Part shown: piece by piece, positions 10,484 through 19,829 of the stretch | Position numbering within the stretch: the stretch's first letter is position 1 | Layout of the letters: every line of letters begins with the position of its first letter | Source: Teratosphaeria epicoccoides | Lineage: Eukaryota; Ascomycota; Dothideomycetes; Mycosphaerellales; Teratosphaeriaceae | NCBI GenBank assembly: GCA_021401465.1 | Contig: JADDMT010000222.1 | Coordinates: 1-32,708 of the forward strand | Length of the DNA stretch: 32,708 nt | Reading direction: 5' to 3' | The notes under the pieces: model-generated | Database searches by the model: none | Told to the model about the DNA's origin: nothing | Seen by the model: the letters and a program-made list of their open reading frames with translations, nothing else | Translations under genes and position numbers: made by a program

Positions 10484-11857
10484 TTAGTACCGCCCCCCAC
10501 CCCGATCAATAGGCCCCAGTACCGCTCCCACCATCACCGCCGCTTCACGTTCCCAATTCCCAACCTTCCCACCCTCCTTCCTCCCAGCAGTCGCAGCCGG
10601 CAACCTCGAGCCACGATCCACACACTGCCTGATCGCATCCTTCACGCGGTCCCTGTTCGTCCTCAGCGTCCTCGCACTGACACCGCCTCGCGAGATGATC
10701 TCCGAGGCCTTGGCGGGCAGCTGCGCGGACATCGTCCGCCAGAAATAGGATGGTAGGCTTGTTGTGTCGAGGTGCCGTAGGAGCGGCGTCAGGAAGTTGT
10801 TGCTATTGTCATCCGCATAATCCGCAGTCGCGGATGGGTCGTTAGGTAAGAGTGGATGTGGTGGCGGTCGAATGGATTCGAGCAAAGCCTCTAATGCCAC
10901 GATGTTCTGGCACCGCGCCGAAATCTCCAGCAGCGCCTTGTCAAGCGTTGGCAGAGTGGCCAGCGCCCGCGATAGTGCAGCAATGCTCGAAGTCAACGCC
11001 GTCTGCAAATACGACTGCAGAGCTTGTATCAAGAGTGTCGGCTCAAAAGTTTCAATCGTGGCTCCAGCCTTCATATTTGACAGCAAATAGAGGGTCTTCA
11101 ATGCAGATGTCGCCCGATTCTTTGTATCCTCCGTCTGCGCATACGTCTTCTCCTGCTGTCCGCTCGCGTGCGAAGCAAGCAGTGAGGACATGCTGAACTC
11201 TCTGACGACCGCCTGAGCGCGACTGAGCAGCGTGCGTTCAGCAGGTCCCACAATATCCGTCCGTAATGTGTTCAACGCGCTTACACGTGCCAAATTCTCC
11301 CCTTCCTCTACCCTGCCTGGAGCTCCAAATAATTGTCTCAAGCTCAACAAAGTGTTCACGGCCGGAACCATAGACTTGTATTCATATCCTCTCTCACTCC
11401 TTAGAACCCCCACATGAGTCTCTAGCTGCCGGGTTAGCTGCACAGCGCGCTGCACGCTCCGTCCGAGCCTCAACGTCACCACCATCCGCTCCGCCGCAAG
11501 TCGTACTTGTTCCGCGGCCTCATATCGTTCCGTGACTTCGCTTTCCAACTGTTGATAGCATTCCTGCAAGCTAGCGATCTGACTCTCCACCTCCTCCAGT
11601 ATGTGGGCTGAGGCATCGCTCTTTTCTCGCAAGTCCTCGACGATCGAGAGTGCGTTCTTGGTCGTCAGACTGTCGATGTGTGTATCCACTTCTTGAGCAT
11701 CGAAGAGGACTCGTGACAATGGGGTGGACAAGTCCAGAGGTGTGTCTGTTGGGTTGTTCGTTTGAAGGACCAAGCTATTGGCATACGATATAGCAGAGAA
11801 GTCGGGCGAGGTGAAAGTGGCATAGTCGATGTACGACTGCTGGCCGTTGGCGGCCAT
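10484..11857 (-). CDS. COG5: COG5: conserved oligomeric Golgi complex subunit 5
   Basis: This uninterrupted minus-strand frame encodes 457 residues (ATG at 11857, TAA at 10484-10486). Cog5 is a subunit of lobe B of the COG tethering complex, which acts in retrograde transport within the Golgi. The N-terminal part (SYIDYATFTSPDFS, then YANSLVLQTNN and TPLDLSTPLSRVLFD) is the typical Cog5 N-terminal signature. It is followed by long alpha-helical, Leu/Glu/Gln-rich segments with coiled-coil character (about 60-160), and a conserved-looking end (EREAAVMVGAVLGPIDR). The length is in the range of the short fungal forms and well below animal Cog5. No intron is needed. The gene is single-copy-like and shows no mutation footprint. 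Confidence 0.87.
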   Translation of the reverse strand: MAANGQQSYIDYATFTSPDFSAISYANSLVLQTNNPTDTPLDLSTPLSRVLFDAQEVDTHIDSLTTKNALSIVEDLREKSDASAHILEEVESQIASLQECYQQLESEVTERYEAAEQVRLAAERMVVTLRLGRSVQRAVQLTRQLETHVGVLRSERGYEYKSMVPAVNTLLSLRQLFGAPGRVEEGENLARVSALNTLRTDIVGPAERTLLSRAQAVVREFSMSSLLASHASGQQEKTYAQTEDTKNRATSALKTLYLLSNMKAGATIETFEPTLLIQALQSYLQTALTSSIAALSRALATLPTLDKALLEISARCQNIVALEALLESIRPPPHPLLPNDPSATADYADDNSNNFLTPLLRHLDTTSLPSYFWRTMSAQLPAKASEIISRGGVSARTLRTNRDRVKDAIRQCVDRGSRLPAATAGRKEGGKVGNWEREAAVMVGAVLGPIDRGGGRY

Positions 11858-11986
11858 GTTGGGCGGTCGTCAGGAGTGCAGATCAATTTCACATGTCTAG
11901 AATGCATTCATGCGGGTGATGTGTTCAGGACAAGCTTTCGGACCATCTTTGAGCCGGAGTATATAGCATGACACGGCCATTGATGA

Positions 11987-12178
11987 TCAGCACACACGTC
12001 GAGTGCAGAGGGTTTCAACGGCTTTGTGGACACGGAGCTGCACCAGATGTTGCAGAGGTGCAAGCAGCGCTACTTCCACATCACGCGGCACCAGCCCAAG
12101 TTGTTCGAGCACTGGATCGCTGGGAGAATCAAAGTGAGAAGCAAGAGCACGTTCCATAGGATAAAGTACATATCATAG
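11987..12178 (+). pseudogene. Unrecognised 3'-exon-like fragment
   Basis: A plus frame open from 11987 to the TAG at 12176-12178 encodes a protein-like peptide that includes GFNGFVDTELHQMLQRC and ends SKSTFHRIKYIS. It has no usable start, so it would need an upstream exon with an acceptor such as the ATCAG just before 11991 or the GTGCAG at about 12003-12008. Only about 130 bases separate it from the COG5 start codon, so space for a 5' part is small. It may be a relic of a longer gene, or a terminal exon whose first exon overlaps the COG5 upstream region. I do not recognise the family. Confidence 0.3.
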
Positions 12179-12269
12179 CAGACGTCCTAGCCAGATCCCA
12201 TCGCTCTGCTGAAACAATTAAACGCTACGCAGCAACAAGCCGCACAGAGCCTATGTCAAGGCACTAAAC

Positions 12270-13957
12270 TTAGAGTTCATCGTGCTCCTCCGCCTCCTCG
12301 TCATCCAAGATCGCCTCCTTGACTGCGCCTGCCGCCTGCTTGACCTTCTCGTACACAGTATCCTTGACCTGGTCGGTTGCCCCAGCAGCTTTTTCAGAGG
12401 CCTTGTCTGCGGCCTCCTCTGCCTTCTCAGTTGCAGCAGCGGCCTGGTGAGGCATGCTGTCCGTCTCTACCTCGGCAGTCTCTTCAGGGTCGACGGTCAC
12501 CTCGATTCCGTGCGAGCCGTTCTCCTTGATGAACTTGGCCAGGTCCTCAACAGTCCTCGAGCCAGAGTAGTCAACCGGTTCGCCCTTGCTGCCAGCCTTG
12601 AAGAGCTTGATGGTCGGGAAGCCGTTGATGTCATCCGGTACGTCGTTGGCGGTGGCGTCGACCTTGGCAATGACGATCTTGTCCGAGTGAGTCTTGAACT
12701 TCTCAGCCAAAATGTCATACTTCGGAGCCAGAGCCTTGCAATGTCCACACCACGGGGCGTAGAACTCGAGAAGGACATCTTTGTCGTTGTCGATGACGAC
12801 CTGCTGGTAGTTGTTGGCTACGACGACGGTGACCGGGCCTTCTTGCTTCTCCGGGATGGGCTCAGACTTGATAGACGGCTCGAGCTTATTGTCCAGGAAG
12901 TCATCAACGAACTTGTTGATCTTCTTCGCGCTGAGGTCAGAGCCTTGAGTCGTGAGTGGAAACTTCTGGTTCTTCTCGGTGTCCTGGATGGCGAAAGCCG
13001 GGAACTTGTCAGACTCCAGGTTGAGGTTGCCAGCGTGTTGACCGAACGCCTTGGCATCGATGGTAGCGAAGTTGATCAAGCCCTTCGCCTTCTTAGCAAG
13101 CGACCTCAGCTCTGAAGCCAGAGATTCGCGCTCTTCGGCGGTCTCCGCGAAGATGTATGCAAGTGGAAGACCAGAGGCCATGTAATCAGCGTATGTCTCC
13201 GGACCAACCTCGCCGACGAGAGGGGTCGAGGCGATCTTGGCCCAGTCGGACACGTCAGCCTTGTTGAAGCCCTTCTCGAAAGTGTTCTTGCCCTCGTCGA
13301 AAGCCTTGTAGAGCACAATGGCCGGCTGCTTGACACCTTCCGCCTCCGACAATGCTTTGTCGCTGGTGGCACCGAACAGATAGCTGTCCCGCAGCGAATC
13401 GGCCACCTCGCCAAACGTTGTGTTGCTGCTCTTGTCGTCTTTGTCGAAGAAAGCAACCAGCACGATCTTGTCCGCTGTCTTGAACTCCTCCAATGCATCC
13501 TTGCTGGCGAGCAGGCTGACAGCAGGTAGTTGCTGCTTGATCATGTATGAGACAATGGCGTCTCCCTTGCGGGGACCGGAGTATGGCGAGATGTTGTCGG
13601 CACCTCGGAAGACCTTAAGGGTCGGGTAACCTTCAACACCGTAGGTCTGGCAGAGGTCTTGTTCGGCGGTGCAATCAACTTTGGCGAGCGGGATGCCCTT
13701 CTCCTTCAGAGATGTGGCGGCGTCTTCGTACTCGGGAGCAAGCGCTTTGCAGTGTCCACACCATGGCGCGTAGACTGTACACTTCAGTCAGTAGCTATTT
13801 GTAGTCCACAGCAATCAGGCGTGTGCATGTGCTCACACTCTGCGAGCACGAGGTCGTTCTCCTTGATGAACGGCTCGAAGGTGTCCTTGTTCAGCTCGTG
13901 GACATCGCTGGCGGCGGCAAGGGCCGCCAAACCCAGCAGGCTATATGAGTACTTCAT
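12270..13957 (-). CDS. PDI1: PDI1: protein disulfide isomerase, ER lumen
   Basis: Exons are 13837-13957 and 12270-13774 on the minus strand. The 62-nt intron has a GTGAGC donor, a CTGAC branch site and a TACAG acceptor. The product has 541 residues. It forms and rearranges disulfides in secretory proteins. A signal peptide covers roughly residues 1-17 (MKYSYSLLGLAALAAAS). Thioredoxin domain a has FYAPWCGHC at 41-49 and GYPTLK; domains b and b' occupy the middle; domain a' has CGHC at about 383-386 and GFPTIK. The chain ends in the ER retrieval signal HDEL. Between a' and HDEL lies an unusually long Ala/Lys/Glu-rich segment of about 60 residues, predicted to be an amphipathic helix, ending in an acidic run. 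The neighbour COG5 is transcribed the same way but is not obviously linked. A CCAAT pentamer on the plus strand at 14129-14133 lies about 170 nt upstream of the start. Confidence 0.95.
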
Positions 13958-15602
13958 CCTTGCGACTGTGCAGAAGTGTCAGCGAAGAGCAGACTCGGGA
14001 TGCTGCGTTGGACTGACAATTGTATGTCAATGCCGAACAATGTAGGAGAAACTCCGGATAGTGCACTGGCGATGTAGATAATAAATGTTGGACCCTCAGC
14101 TTTTAGTGCCCCTCAAGGCCAGCTTTCACCAATCGAACTTTCCCGACCCTCTTCGTTTTGTTTCAGGTCAGGCCCCCAACTGTTGGCGATGGTCGTTGAA
14201 AGAAATCGACTAGTTAGGTCAAATGGCTTTCGAGAAGGACCGGAACAGTTGGGCCAGTCGATGACTTTAAATGTTACATGGCTTTCCAGCGAACAGCTGT
14301 CCTGTCAGGCATGTGAAGATTACGCTAGCGGCATCGAGCAACAATCACCCTGGCAGTGCTCAGCAGCCCACGACATTGGTCCGCGCGCATCCCGAGACAG
14401 ACAAGCTGAGCTGCTTGGCTAATATTGGATTCAAACACATGGCATTGTCCAGAATCCTGTCAAGAGCCTCAGAGGATGGCACTGATGCTATCTGCGCCGT
14501 AATTCCGCATGGTCCTGCGCTACTCCGTGACCTGCTCATCACGAAACGCATTACCAGTAGCGAATATTGATACCACCTCATTACGCTTGAAAGGCCAATC
14601 TGAAACCTGAGAATCTCAGCAGTGGAAGAACAGGTTACAGCACGATGCTTGGAGAGCTGGCGACGTCTCTTCTCGCCTTCATTGACCATGACGCTGACTC
14701 TGCGGTCGTAAAGCTGTCATATACGCATGCACTGCATTCTTGGCAATGTTTGAGGACGATGCTGTCTAATCGTGGCTGTGACGGAAACAGCTCTTCCAAA
14801 GCTCCTCGACATGGATCAGGCTCTCCATATGATGCCACCCTAGAAATTGCACATGACTCGGGTATGTGCCCGCGTGTCTACTGCGTGTCATGCCGCAGTG
14901 TATTATTATCCCTTCATGAACATGATAAGGGTTAAAGTTCACATTCGGACAGACAACGTTGCTGACGTCTGCTTCACATAACGGCCCACTGAACAAAATG
15001 AATACTGCGCAAGTCCTGTCGCCTGACCCCTGCTCTGCTCCGCTGCTGCTTTGTGCAATGCTTTGTATCAAATCATTTCTCGGGACTTGGAACCGCAAAA
15101 TGACGAGTGAAGCAATGGTGTCTCGCGCCTGGACAGCGGCGATGGCCAACGAGCTTCTCTGCCCGATGTGCGATTTCACCCTTATTAATAAGCCTGCATG
15201 AGCTTTACCTTCGACCGGTGACCGTCTGCGCTTCCACACGACGTCCACAGGTCTATAATCCCGCGTTTCTGCCTTGGTAGGTTTGGTCTGGGTCTCTGAG
15301 CATGCGCTTGCCTTTTCCAAGATCTGTGTATGTCAAACATCTGACGCAGGATTGCTTGGGCTCGGAGGTAATAGATCACCGATTCGTCGCAGATGACAAG
15401 AAGCTTGTTTTGTCTTCATTTGTTCTGCTCTACGCCCTTTCACATCTACATCCGATGTACAATTAGGTGAGCCACGGGAAACAATGCCAGACCAACGCCG
15501 CCAATAATTGGAGTCATCCGTGTCAACCACATATTCCATCACTGCCATCATCACTATTGACTCGCTTTCTTCGATGGGGCAGCATACCTGACCTGCGACA
15601 CA
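13958..15602. other. Intergenic region between PDI1 and the EFE-like gene
   Basis: This holds the PDI1 promoter (right of 13957) and the 3' flank of the EFE-like gene (left of 15603). Frames such as 14766-15320 (-, 184 codons) and 14271-14570 (+) overlap one another and carry no recognisable motif or splice extension. I see no RNA gene or repeat. Confidence 0.4.
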
Positions 15603-17236
15603 TCAACCATCAAAAGAGAAGCCATGCTCCCTGCGCATGGTCTCCAACTCAGCTAGCCTATTCTCAGCCCGCATTCTCTTAGCCGTGATCCTGTCCGGAT
15701 AATTTCTCATAAACATGTTCGTGAAATGAGTGCCGTAATGAATCTCCTCATCATCGTCCGGCGACTTCCCCACCTTGCTCCTAAACTCCGGCAAGCGCTT
15801 GCAAACCGCATTGAAATTAGGCTCATGGAAATACGCAAAGGCGTACCGCTCCCTCGTATTCAAGCCAACTTTATGGGGCGTCGACGGCAGATACGAATTC
15901 GTCATAAACTGCATCATATCACCCGGGAAGACTGTGAATACATTCTCAACGGGCGCAACGTAGATCCAACCTTCGGCATCCTGATGAGCTCCTGCGGCAG
16001 ACGTCTTCCAGTTGGCGTAGGTCTCTCCCTGGATCGGCGGTCGGATGAAGAGACCTCCGACTTCATCCTGGGATGCGATGACCAGAAGCCCGTAGTCAGT
16101 GTGCGAGCCAATTCCCCGACCTTTCTTGCCTTTGCCATTGGTGGCGCCTGTTGGCGGAAAGCGAAGGACGCGCATGTGGTGCCATCCATCGCTTACTAGC
16201 TTGCTGAAGACGTGAGGATCGCGCAGCCCTAAGCCGAGCGCGGTGAGGCTCAGCAGCTTGTCACCAATCTGACCTTTGTATTTCATGAGCTCGTCCATCG
16301 CCTGCTTGTACTTTGTCGAGGGCCAGGGGGTTGGACCATGGCACGCCCATCGTTGTTGCACCCTCAGATCGGTCGGTGGCAGATCCTTCGTAACAGTAAA
16401 GATTTCTGAATAGTCTGCGATGCCATCCGTGACCTCTTCACCGGATGCAATGTAACCTAGAATCGCAGGTCATTACCTGTCTTTGAAGGGTTATCTGATC
16501 TCACTGGTTCCATCGATCCACGACCTGACTGGTGAGTGAAGCTTTGATAGCTGGTGGACCATTTACTGAGCCGTCAGGCCCGATCAAGCAATCTCTCAAC
16601 TGCCTCGTGGAACCACTGAGTAGGATGTAAATATTCGCTTTGCTTACCTGCAAAGGACTGGTCGTCGACATTTTTCGATTTCTCTGCATGAGGCAGGCTA
16701 AAGTACGCTTTGCTTTGCTTCACAGCTTCGTTTAACACTTGCAGGTTGGGCGGGAATTGAACCTGCAGGATGCCATTCTTACGCCAAGATTCGACAAGTT
16801 GTCTTCCCAGGGCGATATCCAAGGCAGAACCTGTAACGACTTCTGGAAGCGGAAAAGTGTCCAGCTCACGAATCTGAGCCTTGTGGTCAGGTGGTACTAA
16901 GAAGGTCGGGATAAGTCAATGTCTCACTGTGAGGTCTTGGCGCTCGCTTCGCTTACAGGTCTGCGCTGCTTTCAGGACGTTTAAAGGCAGTGTGATCTTT
17001 CCCACCTTGGACTGCTGGTGGCCAATAAGTGAGGATGTAAGAGCATATGAAGGTAGTCCTGCTTGCTCGACCATCGAATCCGTGGTGGCCGATGCCAGGT
17101 TCTCGCGTGGTGAAGAAGTTGTAATGTCTCGACGGAAAGCAGAAAATTTTGGTCTTGTGAGCGCCATAGAGCTTGGCAGTAATCGAGGGACGGAGCGACA
17201 TCCTACCCGTGGGATGCTGCATCGCAGAGCCGACAT
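15603..17236 (-). CDS. efe: Ethylene-forming-enzyme-like 2-oxoglutarate/Fe(II) dioxygenase with mitochondrial-type presequence
   Basis: Exons (minus strand) are 16957-17236, 16648-16896 and 15603-16456. Introns are 60 and 191 nt, both GT-AG and phase 1; the product has 460 residues. EFE converts 2-oxoglutarate to ethylene and CO2, with L-arginine as co-substrate, and also hydroxylates arginine in a parallel reaction (bacterial enzyme). From about residue 105 the protein follows the Pseudomonas EFE pattern: GYIASGEEVT (177-186), WHHMRVLRFPP (R272), SHTDYGLLVIA (Fe ligands H295 and D297), STPHKV (H371), LNTRERYAFAYFHEPNF (2-oxoglutarate Arg at 380), and FTNMFMRNYPDRIT (R427, Y429). The residues I recall as arginine-contacting in the bacterial enzyme (Glu/Thr of GEEVT, the Arg of HHMR, the Tyr after HTD, the Arg of MFMR) are all present. 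Residues 1-42 are Arg/Ser-rich without acids until Asp37, a mitochondrial presequence type; about 105 residues precede the EFE homology. It could instead be a related oxidase without ethylene output. Confidence 0.88.
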
Positions 17237-17590
17237 GTTGGTGCTGAGTGTCGTGATGCAGCTGGTACTGGGTCCAGGACAAGAGAACTGACGTCTGAAC
17301 CTGTGGTATTAAATGCCTAAGTTACAAGACAGCAAGATGAACAAGAAACAAGCCAAGTCAAGAAGGAAAGTCCAGATTCTTAACCTCTGTAGCACGGGCC
17401 TCTACAGGAAGGCCTAGAACGCCTGGGGTGTTGTGAAAGCCTTTGTGAATGCCCCCTGTAAAGGCTGCAAAAAAGTCTAGAATTTGTATTGGGAAAATCT
17501 AGGCCTTGCTCCCTAGAACGCAAAGCACAGGGACGAGATATCAGCTTCGCTAATAGCATTCCGGTTGCAACTTCGTAAATCGTCCATAAA
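17237..17590. other. EFE upstream region
   Basis: About 350 bases upstream of the EFE-like start, with no recognisable gene. Around 17385-17540 the sequence is rich in CTAG/CTAGAA and small repeats, suggesting the first traces of repeat-block DNA. No regulatory motif could be assigned. Confidence 0.35.
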
Positions 17591-17931
17591 CCCCGTGCAA
17601 AAGCTCGAGTGCTGATACTCTTGGCGTGTTCGACGACCATCTAGACCACAACAAGCTTCTCGATGGCGTGCCGGAAGAATCATGGCCTGGCCAGATTCCT
17701 GTCCGGATTAGTATCGACGTTGGATACCGTCGCGAGGGATTAGCTGCTACATCAAAGCAATTAGCCGACATCGCTGACGCTCTCACAGCATCAAACGCAC
17801 TCACTTAGCCGGAATCTGCACGCGCACAGAGGACATAGCTACGCCGTCGACAGTCCCGAAGAGGCTTTAGAGGATTTTGCAGCTGAGCTAGCAGGGCTAG
17901 AGGAATGTAATCGAATTTCTTAAAAGAACAG
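17591..17931 (+). pseudogene. Truncated unrecognised gene fragment at the edge of the repeat block
   Basis: Two plus-strand stretches look like real coding sequence. The first ends at the TAG near 17806-17808 and includes DDHLDHNKLLDGVPEESWPG and GYRREGLAATSKQLADI. The second, in another frame (about 17786-17923), includes HSYAVDSPEEALEDFAAELA and ends ECNRIS then TAA. A CTCACAG acceptor at about 17781-17787 could join them, or a frameshift separates them. There is no start codon of conventional type, and upstream sequence offers no coding extension, so the 5' part is missing. The AT-rich repeat begins right after the stop. The family is not recognised. Confidence 0.35.
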
Positions 17932-18128
17932 AAGCGCACGATAGGTAGGGCGAGATATTTGCTAAATATTGTGCATTAGCACTTGATAGTTTAAATCCAT
18001 TCTTTTCTGTTTAGTGTTACTATTATTTTATTTACTCTAAGAAAAAATAAATATGAGTAACAATAAGATTATAGTTTAATAGGTAAAATAGGAAGCTTCA
18101 AACTTCAAATTATTAGTTTAAGTCTAAG
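17932..18128. repeat. AT-rich ancient repeat, left piece
   Basis: Very AT-rich DNA that stops exactly at the left CTAAG target duplication of element B and resumes in similar composition after the right one (24923 onward). It contains an imperfect inverted repeat around 18013-18062 (GTTACT... / ...GAGTAAC). No coding frame is preserved. I infer it and 24923-26314 were one contiguous stretch before element B inserted. Confidence 0.6.
18124..18128. repeat. Target site duplication of element B, left copy (CTAAG)
   Basis: CTAAG immediately precedes the left LTR and is repeated immediately after the right LTR at 24918-24922. Five base pairs is the usual size for Ty3/gypsy elements. Confidence 0.8.
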
Positions 18129-18305
18129 TGTCATAGGTAAACGATGTATACACAGGGGTTTATGTAGTATTTAACAAGTATGATAGGGAGAGAGGGACTA
18201 TCTGCTAGCTATCCGGTCTTTTATAGCTAGCCTTAGCTAGCCTTATTAGGGGTTATGTTATATAGGCCCTAGCCTGTACTAAGACTTAGGGCCTTGCCCT
18301 TTATA
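18129..18305 (-). repeat. 3' LTR of element B (177 bp)
   Basis: Plus-strand ends are TGTCATAGG and CCCTTTATA; the terminal CA has become TA. It has the same length as the 24741-24917 copy without indels, and by hand alignment the two differ at about 20 positions, all transitions. Confidence 0.9.
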
Positions 18306-18325
18306 TTACCCCCCCCCCCCCCTTC
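18306..18325 (-). other. Polypurine tract of element B
   Basis: On the minus strand AAGAAG followed by a run of 14 G (plus-strand C run 18309-18322) directly abuts the 3' LTR. This is the plus-strand DNA primer site of retroelements and fixes the minus orientation. Confidence 0.75.
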
Positions 18326-18479
18326 TTGTTCATAGTAAGGAATCTGTTAGTTTCCTTCTAGCATATAAAGTCTAGATTATAGCTAGGCTAACATAGCTTC
18401 CTAACTTTACTTCCCTTGTCTAAGTCTACTCTACTTGTCTAAGTCTACTTTACTTTACTTCTTATGCTCCCTGTTCTCC

Positions 18480-19590
18480 TATGCCTACAGCCTAGCCTCT
18501 ACCTAGTCTTACTAGGTTCCTAGACTCTACTTCGCTTATTTAAATCTACTTTACTTTCCTACCTCCCTTTACTTCACTTCTATTTATCGCTATCCGAGCT
18601 ATTATAGGGGCACTCCTAGGCCTATGCTAGTATGTCCCTTACTATATAAAAAGCGCCCTTTACTATTACTCTTGCTTCCTTTCTCTTACATGCTTACCTT
18701 AAACTATAAGCCCCCCTCTCTTTCTCCTACCTTCTAGCTTTTTCTCTAGGATTCTAGGCAATACTAACTAGAACTAGATAGCCCCTATAATCTACTACGT
18801 TAACTATGCCCTCTAGGGCGTAGATTATGTCCTATAATTAGTATGTTCTAGAGTCCTTATCGTTATGCCTAGCTTTAGCTAATAAATCTGTCTAGTCTAC
18901 CTAAGCCCGCGCCTGCTAGCACTACACTAGCAAGTGCCTAAACTGTAAAGCCCTATACGCATTACTTAGTGTCTACGCAAAATGCTCTGCTAACCTAGCT
19001 AGCCCTGCCCTCGCCTATGTCTCCTACGCCTCCTAGACCTGTTCCTAGGACGCTAACAGGTATGACCCGCTCCCTAGGGGTTTTACATGGCTAACATTAT
19101 AATAGCGCTACCGCGCATAACGACCTGTTAAAGGTCCTTAAGGCCTAGAGGGCCTTAGGGCCTTTGTAGTTAGCGGGTCTACTGTCTAGGTATTTTCTAT
19201 TAGTGTCCTCTATGATTACGCTACTAACCTCAAGTAGCGTCATAGCCTAGGAGGTTATAGGGACTATAGGTGCTACTGTCGCCTAGTAGGGCCTCCTAGA
19301 AGTTCATCCTATACTCTATATGTTTCTATGCGCTAACAGTTCAGAAGGTCTAGGGGCGTTCTACTAGCGCTTACCTTAGGTAGGTAGCAGGAGAACGTTA
19401 CTAGTAAGGGCAAGAGCCCTCGTTAGCGTCAGTCTGGCGCCGCTACGCAGGGCCTTAACCGAGAGGCTAGGGACTCTGACAGCAGCCTAGTCGGCAGGTC
19501 TAGGGGGTCTAGCAAGGGCCCCTTAGACAGCAGGGGGGCTAGCCCTACTAGTAGGGCCCCTAGTAACAATCCCGCATGATTGTCGCTAGG
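18480..19590 (+). pseudogene. Antisense Cys-rich region of element B, heavily mutated
   Basis: Between the chromodomain (about 19840) and the polypurine tract, the minus strand shows no further pol domain. The plus strand has a stretch reading KCLNCKALYALLSVYAKCSA around 18932-18990, flanked by frames broken only by TAG/TAA codons. Nearby tyrosine and stop codons would fit mutated Cys, Gln and Trp codons, giving a CxxC-rich segment at the same relative place as the antisense frames of A and D. A downstream Ser/Arg/Gly/Pro-rich part (to about 19590) resembles a low-complexity tail. Start and end are approximate, and the frame is too damaged to be certain. Confidence 0.4.
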
Positions 19591-19829
19591 GTCCTCTATC
19601 CTTGGCGTAGGGGCCTGCAGCTAGGGGGGGTTTTTTCTTTTGTTGTATATATAGTTACCTAATGTTAATTATCCCCCTCTAACTTTTGTCCTTCTTAAAC
19701 GCCTGTACTCCTTGTTACGAATGCTAGACTCCCTTTGCTAAGTCCTATATCTTGTTTCCTTTTTCTTCTTGCCCTACCTCTCTCTAGGGCTGTTGTTGTT
19801 CTCTGCGCTTCCCTAAGTCTACTCGAAGC

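Noticed and set aside
12282..13115. 277-codon plus-strand open frame
   Set aside because: It lies fully opposite the PDI1 coding exon and is Leu/Arg/Val/Asp-rich, as expected of the complement of a GC3-biased gene. PDI1 on the minus strand is unmistakable.
14766..15320. 184-codon minus-strand frame between PDI1 and the EFE-like gene
   Set aside because: No recognisable domain, overlapping frames on the other strand, and no splice-supported extension; judged a chance frame, though transcription data could change this.
16574..16647. Unspliced reading through EFE intron 2, giving a short truncated protein
   Set aside because: Splicing 16457-16647 joins SFAG directly to YIASGEEVT, reproducing the uninterrupted block of the EFE family; the 191-nt length is long for this window but the fit is exact.
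18309..18322. Run of 14 C, possible sequencing artefact or G-quadruplex
   Set aside because: Its position directly beside the 3' LTR and the AAGAAG lead-in on the minus strand explain it as the element's polypurine tract; the exact run length may still be uncertain.
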